Assembly (NCBI GenBank): GCA_026415505.1
Contig: JAOAGY010000006.1
Location: 1-64,000 of the forward strand
Source: Chlorobiota bacterium
GTDB taxonomy: Bacteria > Bacteroidota > Ignavibacteria > Kapaibacteriales > NICIL-2
Direction: 5' to 3'
Length of the DNA stretch: 64,000 bases
In this document: positions 26,660-34,892 of the stretch, piece by piece
Position numbering within the stretch: the stretch's first letter is position 1
How the letters are laid out: every line of letters begins with the position of its first letter
The notes under the pieces: model-generated
What the model was told of the DNA's origin: nothing
What the model saw: only the letters and a program-made list of their open reading frames with translations
Databases searched by the model: none
Program-made: the position numbers and the translations under genes

Positions 26660-27432
26660 AGTACGCTCTCGCGATGAGCGACGATGCGTGTGCCGAAGCG
26701 GTGCGGCAAGGTATCTGCGCCGACGATAGCGACCTCGACACCGCATTCGGCAGCAGCGAGTGCTGCATCGAGCTTCGGCAAGATGCCGTCGCGAGCGACG
26801 CCACGTTCCAGCAGCTCCGCATAACCGGAGCGATCGAGCAGGGGAAGAATCCGTCCATCGTCGCCGCGAACGCCACCGCTCGGCGTGCAGAGCGACAGCT
26901 CGACCGACCAATCGTGCGCGGCGAACATGACGGCGATCGTCGCAGCGATCGTATCGGCGTTCGTGTTGAGCAGTCCGCCCCAGCCGTCGTGCGTGACGGG
27001 TGAAACGACCGGGGAAAACCCGCGCTCGATCAGCGACTGCAGCAATTCGATGTCCGTGTGCACGGGATCGCCGACCAAACCGAAAGCAATCTCGCCGCTT
27101 CGACGTGTCGCACGGATTGTGCCGCCATCGAGTGCTGCAATCCCGACAGCGCGAACACCTGCTGCCAGCAGTGCGGCAACCAATCGCTTGTTGACAGTGC
27201 CAGCGATCGTCATCACGAGTACTTCGAGCGTCGCTTCGTCGGTTATGCGACGTCCGTTGTGAAAGCGCGACTCGATGCCGAGCCGGGCGGCGAGTTCGGT
27301 CGTTTGACGTCCGCCGCCGTGCACGATGACGAGCGGTTGCGGCAAGAGCGCGACCCGGCGCGCCAGCGTTCGAATGTGTTCGTCGCTGTCGAGAAGTTCG
27401 CCGCCGATTTTGAACACATGCACGGACTTCAT
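26656..27432 (-). CDS. argB: Acetylglutamate kinase
   Basis: This kinase phosphorylates N-acetylglutamate (or its N-acyl equivalent) in arginine synthesis. The 258-residue amino-acid-kinase fold has KIGGELL at the N-terminus, VIVHGGGRQTTEL, the substrate loop GRRITD and NTNADTIAATIA. It lacks the N-terminal helix typical of arginine-inhibited hexameric enzymes, so feedback control by that route is unlikely. The ATG at 27432 overlaps the stop of the carbamoyltransferase gene by 4 bases. Confidence 0.93.
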   Translation of the reverse strand: MKSVHVFKIGGELLDSDEHIRTLARRVALLPQPLVIVHGGGRQTTELAARLGIESRFHNGRRITDEATLEVLVMTIAGTVNKRLVAALLAAGVRAVGIAALDGGTIRATRRSGEIAFGLVGDPVHTDIELLQSLIERGFSPVVSPVTHDGWGGLLNTNADTIAATIAVMFAAHDWSVELSLCTPSGGVRGDDGRILPLLDRSGYAELLERGVARDGILPKLDAALAAAECGVEVAIVGADTLPHRFGTRIVAHRESVL

Positions 27433-28376
27433 AACGCCTCGACTATCGTTCGCAGTACAGCTTGTGCAGCGGGGATGCGGTTGGCTGCTTGCTCGACGAC
27501 GATCGACCGCGGCGAATCGAGCACTGCGTCCGCAGCGATGACGTTGCGTCGAATCGGCAAGCAGTGCATGAAAAAGCCGTCGCGCGTGAGTGCCATTTTC
27601 TCCGGAGTGATTTGCCAGTTCTGGTCGTGCGAAAGGATTTTTCCGTAGTCGCGATAGCTCGACCAGTTTTTGGCGTACACGAAGTCGGCACCGTCGAGCG
27701 CTGCATCTTGGTCGTGCGTGATCGTCGCGCCGCGAGTGAATCGTTCGTCCAACTCGTAGCCGGGCGGATGAGCGATCACCAGTTCGTAGCCCATCGCCAG
27801 CGTCCATTCGGCGAACGAATTCGGCACCGCTTGTGGCAACGCGCGCGGATGCGGTGCCCACGTGAGCACCACGCGCGGACGCGACGAACGTTTGAACTGC
27901 TCGATGGTCATCACGTCCGCCAGCGATTGCAGCGGATGCCGCGTCGCCGATTCGAGACTGACGACCGGCACACCGGACAGCTCGACGAAACGTTCGAGAA
28001 TGGTCTCGGCGTAGTCTTCGTCGCGATCGTGCAGCCGCGCAAACGACCGCACACCGAGCACGTCCACGTAGCGACCGAGTACCGCTGCTGCTTCCCGGAT
28101 GTGCTCGGCAGCCGAGCCGTCCATGATGGCGCCGTCGCGCGTTTCGAGCGCCCACGAGTCGCTGCCGACGGTCATTGCGACGACGTCCATACCGAGCAGC
28201 GTCGCCGCACGGTGGGTACTCACGCGTGTGCGCAGACTCGGATTGAAAAACACCATGCCGAGCGTTCGTCCTGCGCCGAGATTGCGCCACGCATGTGGGC
28301 TCCGTTTGCATTCGAACGCTCGGTCGAGAAGCTGTGCCAGATCGGCGACGTCGGCAAGTTTCGTGAAACGTTTCAT
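27429..28376 (-). CDS. argF': N-acetyl/N-succinylornithine carbamoyltransferase
   Basis: This transcarbamylase of 315 residues makes N-acylcitrulline from N-acylornithine and carbamoyl phosphate. The carbamoyl-phosphate loop is FNPSLRTRVST (44-54), which differs from the STRTR of ordinary OTC. DGSAAEHIREA, KNWSSYRDYG and MHCLPIRRNV are typical of the acylornithine branch. From memory of the literature, the specificity position is Glu92 in acetylornithine enzymes and Pro90 in succinylornithine enzymes; here it appears to be Ala90, so the acyl group is undecided. The ATG at 28376 is 17 bases after argC; the track extends far upstream. Confidence 0.9.
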   Translation of the reverse strand: MKRFTKLADVADLAQLLDRAFECKRSPHAWRNLGAGRTLGMVFFNPSLRTRVSTHRAATLLGMDVVAMTVGSDSWALETRDGAIMDGSAAEHIREAAAVLGRYVDVLGVRSFARLHDRDEDYAETILERFVELSGVPVVSLESATRHPLQSLADVMTIEQFKRSSRPRVVLTWAPHPRALPQAVPNSFAEWTLAMGYELVIAHPPGYELDERFTRGATITHDQDAALDGADFVYAKNWSSYRDYGKILSHDQNWQITPEKMALTRDGFFMHCLPIRRNVIAADAVLDSPRSIVVEQAANRIPAAQAVLRTIVEAL

Positions 28377-28393
28377 TGCATCGTCCGAAAGTG

Positions 28394-29335
28394 TTACCAA
28401 CCGATACCGCGAAGCGGTAATCCCGCGCATTCGTCGAAGCCCAGCGCGAGATTCATGTTCTGCACCGCTTGGGCAGCGGCGCCTTTGAGCATGTTGTCGA
28501 GAACGCACACGATCGCTGCGACACCATCGGCAACCGTCGTGTGGAGAATCGCACGGGCAGTGCCCACGACCCACTTGAGATCGGGAACGTCGTCGGAGAT
28601 CGTCACCAGAGGATGCGGTGCGTAGTAGTCGCGAAAAAGCTGCTCGAGATCGTGTTCGTCGAGCGAGGTTTCGACGATGCACGTCGTTGCGATGCCGCGT
28701 GTGAATGCACCGCGGTACGGCACAAAGCGCAACTGTGCACCAGTGCCGAGCGCAGCGGTCACTTCGGCGGCGTGACGGTGGCGGAGAACGCTGTACGGCT
28801 GCGCGTTGGCAAAGCGCCACGAAAAGTGGAGCGTCGGACTCGGCTCGGCACCGGCGCCGGTCGAACCGGTGATACCGCTGGCATGAACGATGGGCGGTAA
28901 ATTCTCGTTGCGCGCAAGCGGCAGAAGCGACAGCAGCAGTGCCGTTGCAAAGCAACCGGGATTGGCGATCCGTCGAGCTGTACGAAGACGCTCGCGATGC
29001 AGCTCGGGAGAACCGTACACGAACGACGGATCGGCGCGGTGATCGCTGCTGAGATCGACGACGATGCTGCTGCGAAGGTGCGGATACTGCTCGAGCACCG
29101 AACGTGCGGCGCCGTGAGGAACAGCCAAAAACACGACGTCCGCATCGTCACTGGGTGCAGCCGTCAGCTCGATGTCGCACACGCCGAGAAGATCGGGAGC
29201 GATCCGACCGAAGCGTGTGCCGGCGTGCGATCGGCTCGTTGCGTAGGCTATCTGCACGTGTGGGTGAAGCGCGAGAATGCGCATCAGTTCGGTACCGACG
29301 AAACCGCTCGCACCGACGACTCCGACGCGGATCAT
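28394..29335 (-). CDS. argC: N-acetyl-gamma-glutamyl-phosphate reductase
   Basis: This NADPH-dependent reductase of the third arginine step has 313 residues. The Rossmann start is VGVVGASGFVGTELMRIL. The catalytic Cys is in RIANPGCFATA, and the substrate His lies in the region FVPYRGAFTRGIATTC, a type-2-like short form. The ATG at 29335 overlaps the argG stop (ATGA). The aminotransferase argD, often next in this gene order, is absent, so that step must be encoded elsewhere. Confidence 0.94.
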   Translation of the reverse strand: MIRVGVVGASGFVGTELMRILALHPHVQIAYATSRSHAGTRFGRIAPDLLGVCDIELTAAPSDDADVVFLAVPHGAARSVLEQYPHLRSSIVVDLSSDHRADPSFVYGSPELHRERLRTARRIANPGCFATALLLSLLPLARNENLPPIVHASGITGSTGAGAEPSPTLHFSWRFANAQPYSVLRHRHAAEVTAALGTGAQLRFVPYRGAFTRGIATTCIVETSLDEHDLEQLFRDYYAPHPLVTISDDVPDLKWVVGTARAILHTTVADGVAAIVCVLDNMLKGAAAQAVQNMNLALGFDECAGLPLRGIGW

Positions 29336-30522
29336 CGCTCGCCTCCGTTGACGATGTGGTAGATGCGGAGCTGCTGTGCCATGATGCGGGCGAAACCGCG
29401 AACGTCGGCGGCGTCCCAATCGGCTGCGCGTTCGCCGTAGCTGCCGAAGCGTGGATTCATCAAGTCGTGCGGCGAGCGAACTCCTTCCAGCTCGAAGTGC
29501 TTTGGCTCCAGCCGGACGAACACTTCACCGGTGACGGTTCGTTGGGTGCGTTCGAGAAACGCTTCGATGGCGCGAAGTGCCGGTTCCTCGAACATGCCTT
29601 CGTGGAGAAGTTGCCCGTACCAGAGCGCCAGTTGTTCTTTGAGCACCAGTTGCCATTTGGTGAGCGTGTGCTTTTCGAGCAAGTGGTGCGCAGCGATCGT
29701 GACGATCGGAGCAGCAGCTTCGAATCCGACGCGCCCTTTGGTGCCGATGATGGTATCGCCGACGTGGATGCCGCGCCCGATGCCCAGCGGTGCAGCACGG
29801 CGTTCGAGTTCGGCGATGGCATCGAGGGGATGTGGGAAGCGTCTGCCGTCGAGCGAGACCAGTTCGCCACGCTCGAATCCGAGCGCGATGCGGACAGGTT
29901 CGCTGCATGCGATCGGCGTCGGGTATGCGTCCTCCGGAAGTGGCTCGTGCGAAGTCAGTGTCTGCCGACCGCCGATGGTCGTGCCCCAGATACCGCGATT
30001 GATCGAATAGGGCGGGCGCTCGTGTTCGAGTGCGACGCCATGCGCATGGAGAAACGCCAGTGCTTCTTCGCGCGAGATGTTGCCGTCGCGGATCGGCGTG
30101 AGAATCTCCAGCTCCGGTGCTACGATGCTCCAGGCGGCATCGAAGCGGATTTGGTCGTTACCGGCACCGGTGCTTCCGTGCGCGAGCGCGTCGGCACCGA
30201 TAGCGCGGGCATGTGCTGCGATCGAGCGCGCTTGAATGGCACGCTCGGCACTGACCGACAGCGGATACGTTCCGTAGCGGAGCACGTTGCCGAAAACCAG
30301 ATAGCGCAGACAGTCGCTATAGAGCGCCCGCGTTTCGTCCAGTGTCGTGTGCGATGCAGCACCGAGCGATCGAGCACGCGCGGCGATTGCGTTGCGTTCG
30401 TCCGGCGAAAAACCGCCTGTGTCCACTGTGACGGTGTGAACCTCGTAGCCTTGTTGGCGCAGCCACACCAGGCAATACGTCGTGTCCAAACCGCCGCTGA
30501 AAGCGAGAACGACCTTTTTCAC
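29332..30522 (-). CDS. argG: Argininosuccinate synthase
   Basis: The enzyme couples citrulline and aspartate using ATP. The 396-residue protein has the N-type ATP pyrophosphatase P-loop AFSGGLDTTYC at 7-17 and later AHGSTGAGNDQIRFD, in keeping with family members. The start is GTG at 30522, forming a GTGA overlap with the acetyltransferase stop. The track instead begins at 31278, but those extra residues overlap the acetyltransferase gene in another frame. It is the second gene of the operon. Confidence 0.95.
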   Translation of the reverse strand: MKKVVLAFSGGLDTTYCLVWLRQQGYEVHTVTVDTGGFSPDERNAIAARARSLGAASHTTLDETRALYSDCLRYLVFGNVLRYGTYPLSVSAERAIQARSIAAHARAIGADALAHGSTGAGNDQIRFDAAWSIVAPELEILTPIRDGNISREEALAFLHAHGVALEHERPPYSINRGIWGTTIGGRQTLTSHEPLPEDAYPTPIACSEPVRIALGFERGELVSLDGRRFPHPLDAIAELERRAAPLGIGRGIHVGDTIIGTKGRVGFEAAAPIVTIAAHHLLEKHTLTKWQLVLKEQLALWYGQLLHEGMFEEPALRAIEAFLERTQRTVTGEVFVRLEPKHFELEGVRSPHDLMNPRFGSYGERAADWDAADVRGFARIMAQQLRIYHIVNGGER

Positions 30523-31145
30523 GAGTGTGCATCTCCGTTCGACGGTGGAACTAGCGGCAGCGGGTGTTCGATGTGTTCGGCGGGATCGTAGAGCAAGCCG
30601 GTGCAAAGGCACATTGTCCGACCGGTGCGTTGGAGGATGTCGTAGTTGCGGCAGCTTTGACAGCCGCGCCAGAACTCGTCGTCGCTGGTCAGTTCGGAAA
30701 AGTGAACGGGACGAAAGCCGAGTTCGCTGTTGAGCTTGAGCACAGCGGCGCTGGTAGTGATGCTGAAAATTTTCGCTGTCGGATAGAGTTGCCGCGACAG
30801 TTCGAAGGCAGCGCGCTTGATGCGTCGAGCGATGCCGAGTTTGCGGTATTCGGGTGCGACGATGAGTCCTGAATTGGCGACGTAGCGCCCGTGCTCCCAC
30901 GTCTCGATGTAGCAAAAGCCGACCAGATGCCCGTCGTGGTGAGCGACGATCGCTTTGCCTTCGCGCATTTTTTGGCGAATGTATTCCGGTGGGCGTCGCG
31001 CGATTCCGGTGCCGCGCTGCTGTGCCGATTGCTCGATCAGCTCCGAGATGCGTTCGGCAAAATGCTCGTGTGCACCGGAGGCGACCTCGACGGTAATGTG
31101 CGCCGCGTCGAGTGTCGGTTGTGTGGTGGTTGTCGTCGGTTCCAT
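30519..31145 (-). CDS. GNAT N-acetyltransferase, probable amino-acid acetyltransferase of arginine synthesis
   Basis: The product has 208 residues. The acetyl-CoA motif is LIVAPEYRKLGIARRIKRA. A Cys-rich C-terminal stretch (GCQSCRNYDI, MCLCTGLLYDP) matches GNAT proteins that precede argG in Bacteroidota arginine clusters. It probably supplies N-acetylglutamate in place of ArgA/ArgJ; this is context inference. The ATG at 31145 is preferred. An in-frame GTG at 31196 would add MPRRKRRSFFVEPLWTA, whose four Arg codons lie within the leader terminator, so occasional initiation there could be regulatory. It is the first gene of the operon. Confidence 0.85.
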   Translation of the reverse strand: MEPTTTTTQPTLDAAHITVEVASGAHEHFAERISELIEQSAQQRGTGIARRPPEYIRQKMREGKAIVAHHDGHLVGFCYIETWEHGRYVANSGLIVAPEYRKLGIARRIKRAAFELSRQLYPTAKIFSITTSAAVLKLNSELGFRPVHFSELTSDDEFWRGCQSCRNYDILQRTGRTMCLCTGLLYDPAEHIEHPLPLVPPSNGDAHS

Positions 31146-31166
31146 AGCTGTCCACAGCGGTTCGAC

Positions 31167-31208
31167 AAAAAACGAGCGCCGCTTCCTGCGTGGCACAGGA
31201 AGCGGCGC
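31167..31208 (-). terminator. Intrinsic terminator in the arginine operon leader
   Basis: On the minus strand GCGCCGCTTCCTG-TGCCACG-CAGGAAGCGGCGC forms a perfect 13-bp stem followed by TCGTTTTTT. It ends 22 bases before the acetyltransferase ATG, so it would stop transcription before the first gene unless it is prevented from folding. It is unlikely to serve an upstream gene, because the next one ends over 750 bases away beyond the repeats. Confidence 0.85.
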
Positions 31209-31295
31209 TTTGGATTTCGGTTTCGGCTATCGTCGTTGGATCATCGGTCTGCTGTAGCTCGATTTGCCGACAACACAAGCGCTACCCTGTGCCAC
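31190..31295 (-). promoter_or_regulatory. Putative antiterminator pair of the arginine attenuator
   Basis: The leader segment GTGGCACAGG (31295-31286 on the minus strand) is a perfect 10-base complement of CCTGTGCCAC (31199-31190), which covers the end of the 5' arm plus the loop of the terminator. Pairing of the two would abolish the terminator. The upstream segment can alternatively pair with its own neighbour CCCTGCCA. These are the elements of a 1:2 / 2:3 / 3:4 attenuator. How arginine is sensed is not shown. Confidence 0.6.
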
Positions 31296-31367
31296 TGCTG
31301 GCAGGGTCGTCGCACTTGTCGTCGTCGGATCGAGAAGAGCATCGGCGTCGAACGATGATCGGTTCAC
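31227..31367 (-). CDS. Possible leader peptide of the arginine operon
   Basis: A 46-codon ORF too short for the track starts with GTG just downstream of the putative -7 box and ends SYSRPMIQRR-stop, with three of its last seven codons for arginine. It ends 18 bases before the terminator stem. The candidate antiterminator strand lies inside it (codons 24-28). There is no ribosome-binding site, so it would be translated from a nearly leaderless transcript. The position and Arg-rich end suggest an attenuation sensor, but translation is unproven. Confidence 0.4.
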   Translation of the reverse strand: MNRSSFDADALLDPTTTSATTLPAVAQGSACVVGKSSYSRPMIQRR

Positions 31368-31379
31368 AAAATCGGGGCG

Positions 31380-31387
31380 CGAATATA
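31380..31387 (-). promoter_or_regulatory. Probable -7 promoter box of the arginine operon
   Basis: TATATTCG, followed by CGCCCC, matches TA-N2-TTTG at seven of eight positions. Transcription from about 31374 would give a leader of roughly 230 bases before the acetyltransferase gene. Confidence 0.4.
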
Positions 31388-31427
31388 CGGCGTGCGGGAT
31401 GTTTTTTGCATCTCATCGCCGCCACTT

Positions 31428-31855
31428 GTCATGCCGAACTCGTTTCGGCATCTCGCACTCCACTGCCTGTCATGCTGAACTTGGTTCAGCAACTCGAAGA
31501 CCCTGAAACAAGTTCAGGGTAACGGGCTTTTGCGAGCGCCCCTGTTTGTCATGCCGAACTTGTTTCGGCATCTCGCACTCCACTGCCTGTCATGCTGAAC
31601 TTGGTTCAGCATCTCGAAGACCCTGAAACAAGTTCAGGGTAACGGGCTTTTGCGAGCGCCCCTGTTTGTCATGCCGAACTCGTTTCGGCATCTCGCACTC
31701 CACTGCTTGTCATGCTGAACTTGGTTCAGCATCTCGAAGACCCTGAAACAAGTTCAGGGTAACGGGCTTTTGCGAGCGCCCCTGTTTGTCATGCCGAACT
31801 CGTTTCGGCATCTCGTCGCTGCCACTTGTCATGCCGAACCTGTTTCGGCATCTTT
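31428..31855. repeat. 120-base tandem array of hairpin repeats (no gene)
   Basis: Units starting at 31428, 31548 and 31668, and a partial one at 31788, repeat with an exact 120-base period and only a few substitutions. Each unit contains three hairpins: TGCCGAAC-TCG-TTTCGGCA, TGCTGAAC-TTG-GTTCAGCA and CCTGAAAC-AAG-TTCAGGG. These are the same family as the blocks at 4.8-5.2 and 33.7-34.1 kb. The array separates the arginine operon promoter from the 3' end of the LolA-like gene. The near identity of units points to recent tandem amplification. The units have no spacers of variable sequence, so this is not CRISPR. Confidence 0.92.
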
Positions 31856-31964
31856 TTCAGGGTGAAGCACGATGATGAATGCGATAGTGTAGGCGCTCTT
31901 TGCCGGTCGTGCCGAGCGTGTGTTGAGCATCTCTGCCGTTGTCGGACGCGAGCGCTGTGCGTTG

Positions 31965-32534
31965 TCAGCGCATGTCGATGACCTCGACCCCAACCGGAAC
32001 GGTGAACTCGAATGCGTCGCTCGGTGTCGGCGGGTTGTAGCGAACAGAGCGCAACGTCCAGCGTTCGGTTCCTGTGGTGTGTTCTACCGTGATTGCTCGC
32101 AGCGTGCGATCTGCGAATTCGAGTACGATGCTACGCACTCCGTAGAGCATCTCTGCCGCTGGGCGCAAGACGACGTGTTCGGTGCTTTTGGTTTCTGGGC
32201 GATATTGCTCGATTAGCTCGAACGCGATGCGGTCGAACGTCGCTGCTGTGCCAGCGACGAACGATGAAACGGTGACGGTTTTGCGCGATGGGACGTAATT
32301 CCAAACCGTCGAGCCGTTGCTGACAACGGTGCGCTGAGGGCTCTCCATGCGGATTTTGCCACCACGTGCAGCCAGTATGCGAATGCGTTCGCCGCTGGAA
32401 GTGACGGCGCGACATTCGATCGAACGTGCTTGCTTTAGGCGCTCGACGAGCCGATCGTAGGGCGTCGTTGCAAGGGCGATCGTCGCTGCAAGAAACATCG
32501 CTGCGCACATGGTCGAGAAATGCTTGTCTGCCAT
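31965..32534 (-). CDS. LolA-like outer-membrane lipoprotein carrier protein
   Basis: The 189-residue exported protein has a signal peptide (MCAAMFLAATIALA) and a LolA/LolB-type beta fold. The run KIRMESPQRTVVSNGSTVWNYVPSRKTVTV is the typical strand set of periplasmic LolA-like carriers. It would shuttle lipoproteins between the inner and outer membranes. It is monocistronic, ends just before the hairpin array and is divergent from gcvT. The start could also be the internal ATG nine residues later. Confidence 0.8.
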   Translation of the reverse strand: MADKHFSTMCAAMFLAATIALATTPYDRLVERLKQARSIECRAVTSSGERIRILAARGGKIRMESPQRTVVSNGSTVWNYVPSRKTVTVSSFVAGTAATFDRIAFELIEQYRPETKSTEHVVLRPAAEMLYGVRSIVLEFADRTLRAITVEHTTGTERWTLRSVRYNPPTPSDAFEFTVPVGVEVIDMR

Positions 32535-32569
32535 GCCGCAATTTACACCTTTTGGTAGCCGATAGAGCG

Positions 32570-32577
32570 TATCTTTG
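32570..32577 (+). promoter_or_regulatory. -7 promoter box of gcvT
   Basis: TATCTTTG (followed by CGCCC) matches TA-N2-TTTG exactly and lies 31 bases before the ATG. The same TATCTTTGCGCC string occurs before metG. Confidence 0.55.
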
Positions 32578-32608
32578 CGCCCACTTTTTCGACGTCGGAG
32601 AACACGCC

Positions 32609-33709
32609 ATGCGGCGAACGCGCTTTTTCGACCTGCACCAGCGACTCGGAGCGAAGATCGTTCCGTTCGCCGGTTTCGAAATGCCGATTCAGTACCCGAA
32701 GGGCATCATCCACGAACACACCGTCGTTCGCACTGCTGTGGGTGTCTTCGACGTCTCGCACATGGGCGAGTTCGAAATCACCGGTCCCCAGGCGCTCGAC
32801 TTGGTGCAACTGTTGACCGTCAACGACGCTGCCAAACTGGCGCCCGGCAAGGCGCAGTACTCGGCGATGTGCAACGAGCGCGGCGGAATCGTTGACGATC
32901 TCCTCGTGTACCGACTCGGCGAGAATCGCTTCATGCTCGTCGTCAACGGCGCGTGCGAAGAGAAGGATTGGCAATGGGTCTCCTCGCATGCCGCATCGTT
33001 CGATGTCGAGGCACGAAACATCAGCGACGAAATCAACCTGCTTGCTGTTCAGGGTCCGCGTTCGATCGATGCGCTGCAGCCGCTGACGTCCGTCGAGCTG
33101 AGCGCAGTGCCGTATTACAACTTCGTCGAAGGCGAATTGGCGGGTGTGCCGATGATTCTCTCGCGCACGGGCTATACGGGCGAAATCGGTTTCGAGCTGT
33201 ATTTCCGCGGCGACCAGCACACAGCCGAGCACGTCTGGAACGCGATCATGGAAGCGGGCAAACCGCACGGGATCGAGCCGGTCGGACTCGGTGCGCGCGA
33301 CACACTGCGCTTGGAAAAAGGCTACTGCCTCTACGGGAACGACATAGACGAAACGACATCGCCGCTCGAAGCTGGTTTGGGATGGATCACCAAGCTGCAA
33401 AAAGGCGAGTTCATCGGACGGAGCACGCTGCTTCAGCAGAAAGAACGCGGCATCGAGAGAAAGCTCGTCGGTTTCGTCGTCGAATCGGAGCGTTTCATTC
33501 CGCGCAATGGCTATACGATCGCACACGATGGACAGACGGTCGGTCGCGTCACGAGTGGTTCGATTTCGCCATCGCTCGGTGTGCCGATCGGTATGGGATA
33601 CGTGCCTGTCGGTCTTGCCGAGCCAGGCAGTCGAATCGAAATCGTCGCTGGCTCGCGGAGCAGTTCGGCACACGTTGTGAAAATGCCGTTCTATCCGCCG
33701 AGTGCGTGA
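32609..33709 (+). CDS. gcvT: Glycine cleavage system T protein (aminomethyltransferase)
   Basis: GcvT transfers the methylene group from the H-protein-bound aminomethyl unit to tetrahydrofolate. The 366-residue protein has the family N-terminus FDLHQRLGAKIVPFAGFEMPIQY, the FDVSHMGEFEI strand, the folate loop RTGYTGEIGFELY and LGARDTLRLEKGYCLYG. Other gcv genes are not adjacent. The ATG at 32609 fits the promoter; the track start at 32426 lies in the divergent lolA-like gene. Confidence 0.95.
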   Translation: MRRTRFFDLHQRLGAKIVPFAGFEMPIQYPKGIIHEHTVVRTAVGVFDVSHMGEFEITGPQALDLVQLLTVNDAAKLAPGKAQYSAMCNERGGIVDDLLVYRLGENRFMLVVNGACEEKDWQWVSSHAASFDVEARNISDEINLLAVQGPRSIDALQPLTSVELSAVPYYNFVEGELAGVPMILSRTGYTGEIGFELYFRGDQHTAEHVWNAIMEAGKPHGIEPVGLGARDTLRLEKGYCLYGNDIDETTSPLEAGLGWITKLQKGEFIGRSTLLQQKERGIERKLVGFVVESERFIPRNGYTIAHDGQTVGRVTSGSISPSLGVPIGMGYVPVGLAEPGSRIEIVAGSRSSSAHVVKMPFYPPSA

Positions 33710-33741
33710 CTGCTGCCCAGTGCCGTTCTCCCCATCCCCGC

Positions 33742-34062
33742 GTCATGCCGAACTTGTTTCGGCATCTCGAAAGACCCTGAAACGAGTTCAGGGTGACAGG
33801 CAAAAGGAAAAAGACCCTGAAACGAGTTCAGGGTGACAGGCTTTTGTGAATGCCCCCTGTTTGTCATGCCGAACTTGTTTCAGCATCTCTTGCGCCTGCC
33901 CTGCGTCATGCCGAACTTGGTTCGGCATCTCACAAAGACCCTGAGACAAGTTCAGGGTGACGAGCAAAGGGAGAAAGACCCCGAAACAAGTTCGGGGTGA
34001 CAGGCTTTTGCGAGCGCCCCTGTTTGTCATGCCGAACTTGTTTCGGCATCTCTCCTTTGTGC
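33742..34062. repeat. Third block of dispersed hairpin repeats (no gene)
   Basis: About eight copies of the hairpin family fill the gap between gcvT and kdsB, mixing GCCGAAC/TTTCGGC, CCTGAAAC/TTCAGG and CCCCGAAAC/TTCGGGG stems. The linker CTTTTGCGAGCGCCCCTGTTT is shared with the 120-base array at 31.4 kb, so the two blocks have a common origin. The hairpins probably end transcription from gcvT, but no long T tracts are present. Confidence 0.9.
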
Positions 34063-34142
34063 CTGCACGCACGCATACACGCAGACAGCGTTGCTATTCG
34101 TTACCGTTGCACCGCAAGCTGTGCACACCATCGGACTGAACC

Positions 34143-34892
34143 ATGGACAGCCTCATCGCAATACCGGCACGCTACGGTTCGGAGCGCTTCCCCGGCAAGG
34201 TGCTCTGCGACCTGGAAGGGCAAACGATGCTCGAACGCGTCTGGCGTGCAGCACGCAGTGCATCGGGGTTCGACGCTGTCGTCGTGCTCACCGACGATGA
34301 GCGCATCGCCGACGAATGCGAGCGCCTCGGCGCCGAGTGGCGCATGACACCCACCGATATTCCCAGCGGTACCGACCGCATCGCGTATGCAGTCGAACGT
34401 TGGTTCACCGACGCCGACATCATCGTCAATCTGCAAGCAGACGAACCGCTCGTTCCGCCGTCGCTTCTCGAATCGCTCCGCGATGCACTCCAGCGCAATC
34501 CCAGCGCCGATGTCGCAACGCCCGTCGCTCCGATTACGACCGACGAGGAAGTTCGAAGCCCTACTGTCTGCAAGGTCGTTTGCCGAGCGGACGGCACAGC
34601 GCTGCTATTTTCACGAGCACCGATCCCGTTCGATCGCCGTCGTGGCATCGGCGAGCTGACACTCTACCGGAAACACATCGGTATCTACGCTTACCGTCGT
34701 GCTGCGCTGCTGCGATTTGCAGAACTCCAACCGCATCCGATCGAACGTGCCGAATCGCTCGAACAGCTCCGTTTGTTGCTCGATGGTGCGGTGTTTTTCT
34801 GCATCGAAACCGATGCGGAATTGATCGCTGTCGATACCCCAGCCGATGCCGAACGCGTGCGTCGGTATTTGCGCCGTCAGGCGATGTTGTGA
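34143..34892 (+). CDS. kdsB: 3-deoxy-manno-octulosonate cytidylyltransferase
   Basis: KdsB activates KDO to CMP-KDO for lipopolysaccharide core synthesis, which confirms a Gram-negative envelope. The 249-residue enzyme has IPARYGSERFPGKVL at the N-terminus, DDERIADECERLGA, the SGTDRIAYA segment and VNLQADEPLVPP, and ends near the usual TPADAERVRRYL. The gene converges on yebC, with the two 3' ends overlapping by 16 bases. Confidence 0.95.
   Translation: MDSLIAIPARYGSERFPGKVLCDLEGQTMLERVWRAARSASGFDAVVVLTDDERIADECERLGAEWRMTPTDIPSGTDRIAYAVERWFTDADIIVNLQADEPLVPPSLLESLRDALQRNPSADVATPVAPITTDEEVRSPTVCKVVCRADGTALLFSRAPIPFDRRRGIGELTLYRKHIGIYAYRRAALLRFAELQPHPIERAESLEQLRLLLDGAVFFCIETDAELIAVDTPADAERVRRYLRRQAML

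Noticed and set aside
31428-31855. Regular 120-base repeats that might be a CRISPR array
   Set aside because: There are no variable spacers between short direct repeats; the whole 120-base unit is repeated nearly identically and is built from hairpins. No cas genes are present.
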